Under the pieces are notes generated by a model that saw only the letters and a program-made list of their open reading frames with translations, was not told the origin of the DNA and made no database searches. From an uncultured Acidimicrobiaceae bacterium (GTDB lineage: Bacteria; Actinomycetota; Acidimicrobiia; Acidimicrobiales; Ilumatobacteraceae), in NCBI GenBank assembly GCA_903904615.1, contig CAIVDG010000042.1, positions 1 through 7,274 on the forward strand: a stretch of 7,274 bases of DNA, in the 5' to 3' direction. Shown in pieces: positions 5,156 to 7,274 of the stretch. Positions within the stretch are counted from its first letter, which is position 1. Every line of letters starts with the position of its first letter. The translations under genes were made by a program, and so were the position numbers.

Positions 5156-7274
5156 GAGAAGCCTCCATCACCTTGTTTGCAGTTTCTGCCTCGTTTAGTC
5201 CTTCTGCTTGTGCAGCAGCCATCACAGCCAGAACCTTCTTGTAGTCACGCGGCATGACCTTGCGGAAGCGCGCGAGTTCAACTGTCCATGCACCCAAGAT
5301 CTGTTCTGCAACGGCAGAACCAGTGAAATCGAAGTGACGCGTGATGGCACCACGCAACCACTCTTCATCTTCACCAGCCACATGCTCGAGGTCCACCATT
5401 TCGTAGTTCACCAACGACGGGAACACTCCATCTGGGTCGTACACGTATGCGATACCGCCAGACATACCAGCCGCAAAGTTGCGACCAGTTGCACCAAGAA
5501 TGACCGCACGGCCACCGGTCATGTATTCACAACCGTGGTCGCCAACGCCTTCAACAACTGCCGTTGCTCCGGAGTTGCGAACACAGAAACGCTCACCGAC
5601 AACACCACGAATGAAGATCTCTCCTCCCGTTGCGCCGTATCCGATGACGTTTCCGCCAATCACGTTCTCTTCTGCAATGAATGGTGCGTCGCGGTGTGGG
5701 TGCAAAATGATCCGCCCACCCGACAAGCCCTTGCCCACGAAGTCATTTCCGTCTCCTTCAAGACGCAGTTGAATTCCAGCGGGAACGAATGCACCAAAGC
5801 TCTGACCAGCAGAACCAGTGAGGTGAATGTCGATAGTGCCATCGGGAAGACCTGCACCGCCCCATGCCTTCGTTACCTCGTGACCAAGCAACGTTCCCAC
5901 GGTGCGGTTCACGTTCTTCACGGGCAGTTCAATCTTCACGCGACGTGCATCGGCAATTGCATCCTTCGACAACGCAATGAGCTCATTATCCAACGCTTCG
6001 TGCAAACCGTGATCTTGGCTCACCGAATTGAATGGCGTTTGCCCGTAAGGGTTCTGTGGCGTCTCAAGAATTGGCGATATATCCAGCCCTTGTGCCTTCC
6101 AATGGTCCACGGCCTTACGTGAGTCAATCATCTCCACGTGACCAATAGCCTCTTGCAAGGTACGGAAACCAAGCTCGGCCAAGTACTCACGCACTTCTTC
6201 AGCGATGTACTCGAAGAAGTTCACTACGAACTCTGGCTTGCCAGAGAAACGAGCACGAAGTGTGGGGTTCTGTGTGGCAACTCCAACGGGACATGTGTCC
6301 AAGTGGCAGACACGCATCATGATGCAACCACTCACGACGAGTGGTGCTGTTGCGAAACCAAATTCTTCAGCACCAAGCAGCGCTGCGATAACAACGTCAC
6401 GACCGGTCTTCATTTGACCGTCGGCTTGCACCACAATTCGATCACGCAATCCATTCAACATCAGCGTTTGCTGTGCTTCGGCCAGACCAAGCTCCCATGG
6501 TGCACCTGCGTGCTTCAAGGAAGTCAACGGTGATGCACCAGTGCCGCCGTCGTGACCCGAGATGAGCACAACGTCGGCTTTCGCCTTAGAGACACCTGCC
6601 GCAACAGTTCCTACTCCCACTTCAGCAACCAACTTCACGTGAACACGCGCTGCAGGGTTTGCATTCTTCAAGTCGTGAATCAACTGCTTTAAGTCTTCAA
6701 TGGAATAGATGTCGTGGTGTGGCGGTGGACTAATAAGACCAACTCCTGGCGTGGAGTGACGTGTCTTTGCCACCCATGGATACACCTTGTGTCCGGGCAA
6801 CTGACCACCTTCACCAGGCTTTGCACCTTGCGCCATTTTGATTTGAATGTCGTCGGCGTTCACCAAGTACTCGCTGGTGACACCAAATCGGCCAGAAGCA
6901 ACCTGCTTGATGGCTGATCGCTTTGAGTCACCGTTCTCCATTGGGATGAAACGCTCGGGATCTTCGCCGCCTTCACCCGTGTTGCTCTTGCCACCAATGC
7001 GGTTCATCGCAATTGCCAAAGTTTCGTGGGCTTCAGCAGAGATAGATCCGTAACTCATGGCGCCCGTGGAGAAACGCTTCACAATTTCAGAAATTGGCTC
7101 TACCTCGTCCAACGGCACAGCAGGACGAGCGCCCGTGCGCAGTTCAAAAAGTCCACGCAGTGTTGCAAGGCGCTGCGACTGATCGTCGACGTCGCGTGTG
7201 TACTGCTTAAACAAGTCGTAGCGACCAGCACGAGTGGAGTGCTGCAAGCGATACACGGTTTCTGGATTGAAGAG
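5148..7274 (-). CDS. gltB: Glutamate synthase (NADPH) large subunit GltB, C-terminal part (5' partial)
   Basis: The frame is open to the right edge of the window, so 708 residues are visible, about half of a roughly 1500-aa GltB. The N-terminal glutaminase domain and the central domain lie outside. GltB releases ammonia from glutamine and adds it to 2-oxoglutarate. The fragment opens with LFNPETVYRLQHSTRAGRYD, the usual lead into the FMN domain. That domain spans about 60-400: GAMSYGSISAEAH (71-83), the NTGEGGEDPERF stretch, the KPGEGGQLPGHKV stretch (152-164), SPPPHHDIYSIEDL (182-195), SGHDGGTGASPL (239-250) and QADGQMKTGRDV (283-294). Cys317, Cys323 and Cys328 (CIMMRVCHLDTC) match the [3Fe-4S] ligands. 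The C-terminal beta-helix domain (about 455-620) is rich in GG and GxxG repeats, such as GNVIGYGATGGEIFIRG. No disruption is seen. The gene ends with a TGA overlapping the gltD start. The apparent GTG start at 7254-7256 is an internal valine, since the family sequence continues upstream. Confidence 0.97.
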   Translation of the reverse strand, partial: LFNPETVYRLQHSTRAGRYDLFKQYTRDVDDQSQRLATLRGLFELRTGARPAVPLDEVEPISEIVKRFSTGAMSYGSISAEAHETLAIAMNRIGGKSNTGEGGEDPERFIPMENGDSKRSAIKQVASGRFGVTSEYLVNADDIQIKMAQGAKPGEGGQLPGHKVYPWVAKTRHSTPGVGLISPPPHHDIYSIEDLKQLIHDLKNANPAARVHVKLVAEVGVGTVAAGVSKAKADVVLISGHDGGTGASPLTSLKHAGAPWELGLAEAQQTLMLNGLRDRIVVQADGQMKTGRDVVIAALLGAEEFGFATAPLVVSGCIMMRVCHLDTCPVGVATQNPTLRARFSGKPEFVVNFFEYIAEEVREYLAELGFRTLQEAIGHVEMIDSRKAVDHWKAQGLDISPILETPQNPYGQTPFNSVSQDHGLHEALDNELIALSKDAIADARRVKIELPVKNVNRTVGTLLGHEVTKAWGGAGLPDGTIDIHLTGSAGQSFGAFVPAGIQLRLEGDGNDFVGKGLSGGRIILHPHRDAPFIAEENVIGGNVIGYGATGGEIFIRGVVGERFCVRNSGATAVVEGVGDHGCEYMTGGRAVILGATGRNFAAGMSGGIAYVYDPDGVFPSLVNYEMVDLEHVAGEDEEWLRGAITRHFDFTGSAVAEQILGAWTVELARFRKVMPRDYKKVLAVMAAAQAEGLNEAETANKVMEASRG
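5162..5166 (-). promoter_or_regulatory. Ribosome binding site of gltD, inside the gltB 3' end
   Basis: The minus strand reads GGAGG here, six bases before the GTG start of gltD. It is the strongest Shine-Dalgarno sequence seen before any start in the window. It supports the GTG at 5153-5155 as the start. Because it lies within the last codons of gltB, ribosomes finishing gltB would pass over it, which suits coupled translation. Confidence 0.75.

Noticed and set aside
5208..6122. Long open frame of 304 codons on the + strand, antisense to gltB
   Set aside because: It lies entirely opposite conserved GltB sequence, including the C-terminal beta-helix domain, and has no coherent protein features.
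7254..7256. GTG at 7254-7256 as the start of a short GltB-like protein
   Set aside because: Six more in-frame codons upstream (LFNPET) match the usual GltB sequence and the frame stays open to the window edge, so this is an internal valine of a larger protein.
1..7274. A new defence, mobile or biosynthetic system in the window
   Set aside because: All six coding regions fall in known families, there is no unexplained open space, and no direct repeats, integrase, toxin or phage genes were seen.

Overview
The window is a densely packed piece of a bacterial chromosome, most likely from an actinobacterium with a streamlined genome. GC content is roughly mid-50s percent, counted by eye on a few lines only. 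The lineage call rests on actinobacterial-style GltB and GltD sequences (for example the QHSTRAGRYDLFKQYT and VDDQSQRLATLRGLF stretches of GltB), GTG starts, and several genes without a clear Shine-Dalgarno site. An Acidimicrobiia-like aquatic actinobacterium would fit, but that is a guess. All recognised genes are chromosomal housekeeping types. I see no mobile element, CRISPR array, phage gene, tRNA or rRNA.

Layout from left to right: the C-terminal half of an MFS transporter on the + strand (1-597, runs off the left edge); murF on the - strand (594-1910), convergent with the transporter and overlapping its stop codon; ddl on the + strand (start 1944, or possibly 1911, to 3023), head-to-head with murF; a small LysM-domain lipoprotein on the - strand (3029-3652), convergent with ddl across 5 bp; gltD (3704-5155) and the C-terminal half of gltB (5148-7274, runs off the right edge), both on the - strand and overlapping by 8 bp as a gltB-gltD operon. 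Apart from the short murF/ddl junction (0 or 33 bp), the only non-coding DNA is about 56 bp, so no gene-free stretch reaches 300 bases.

Functionally there are two themes. Ddl makes D-Ala-D-Ala and MurF attaches it to UDP-MurNAc-tripeptide, so the divergent pair supplies the last two cytoplasmic steps to the muropeptide pentapeptide. The LysM lipoprotein probably binds the peptidoglycan outside the membrane. GltB and GltD form NADPH-dependent glutamate synthase, the GOGAT half of ammonia assimilation.

I found no convincing new system. The points most worth a second look are the extremely tight murF/ddl divergent junction, and a pattern of TANNNT boxes placed 6 to 8 nt upstream of three start codons that lack strong ribosome binding sites, which suggests leaderless transcripts.
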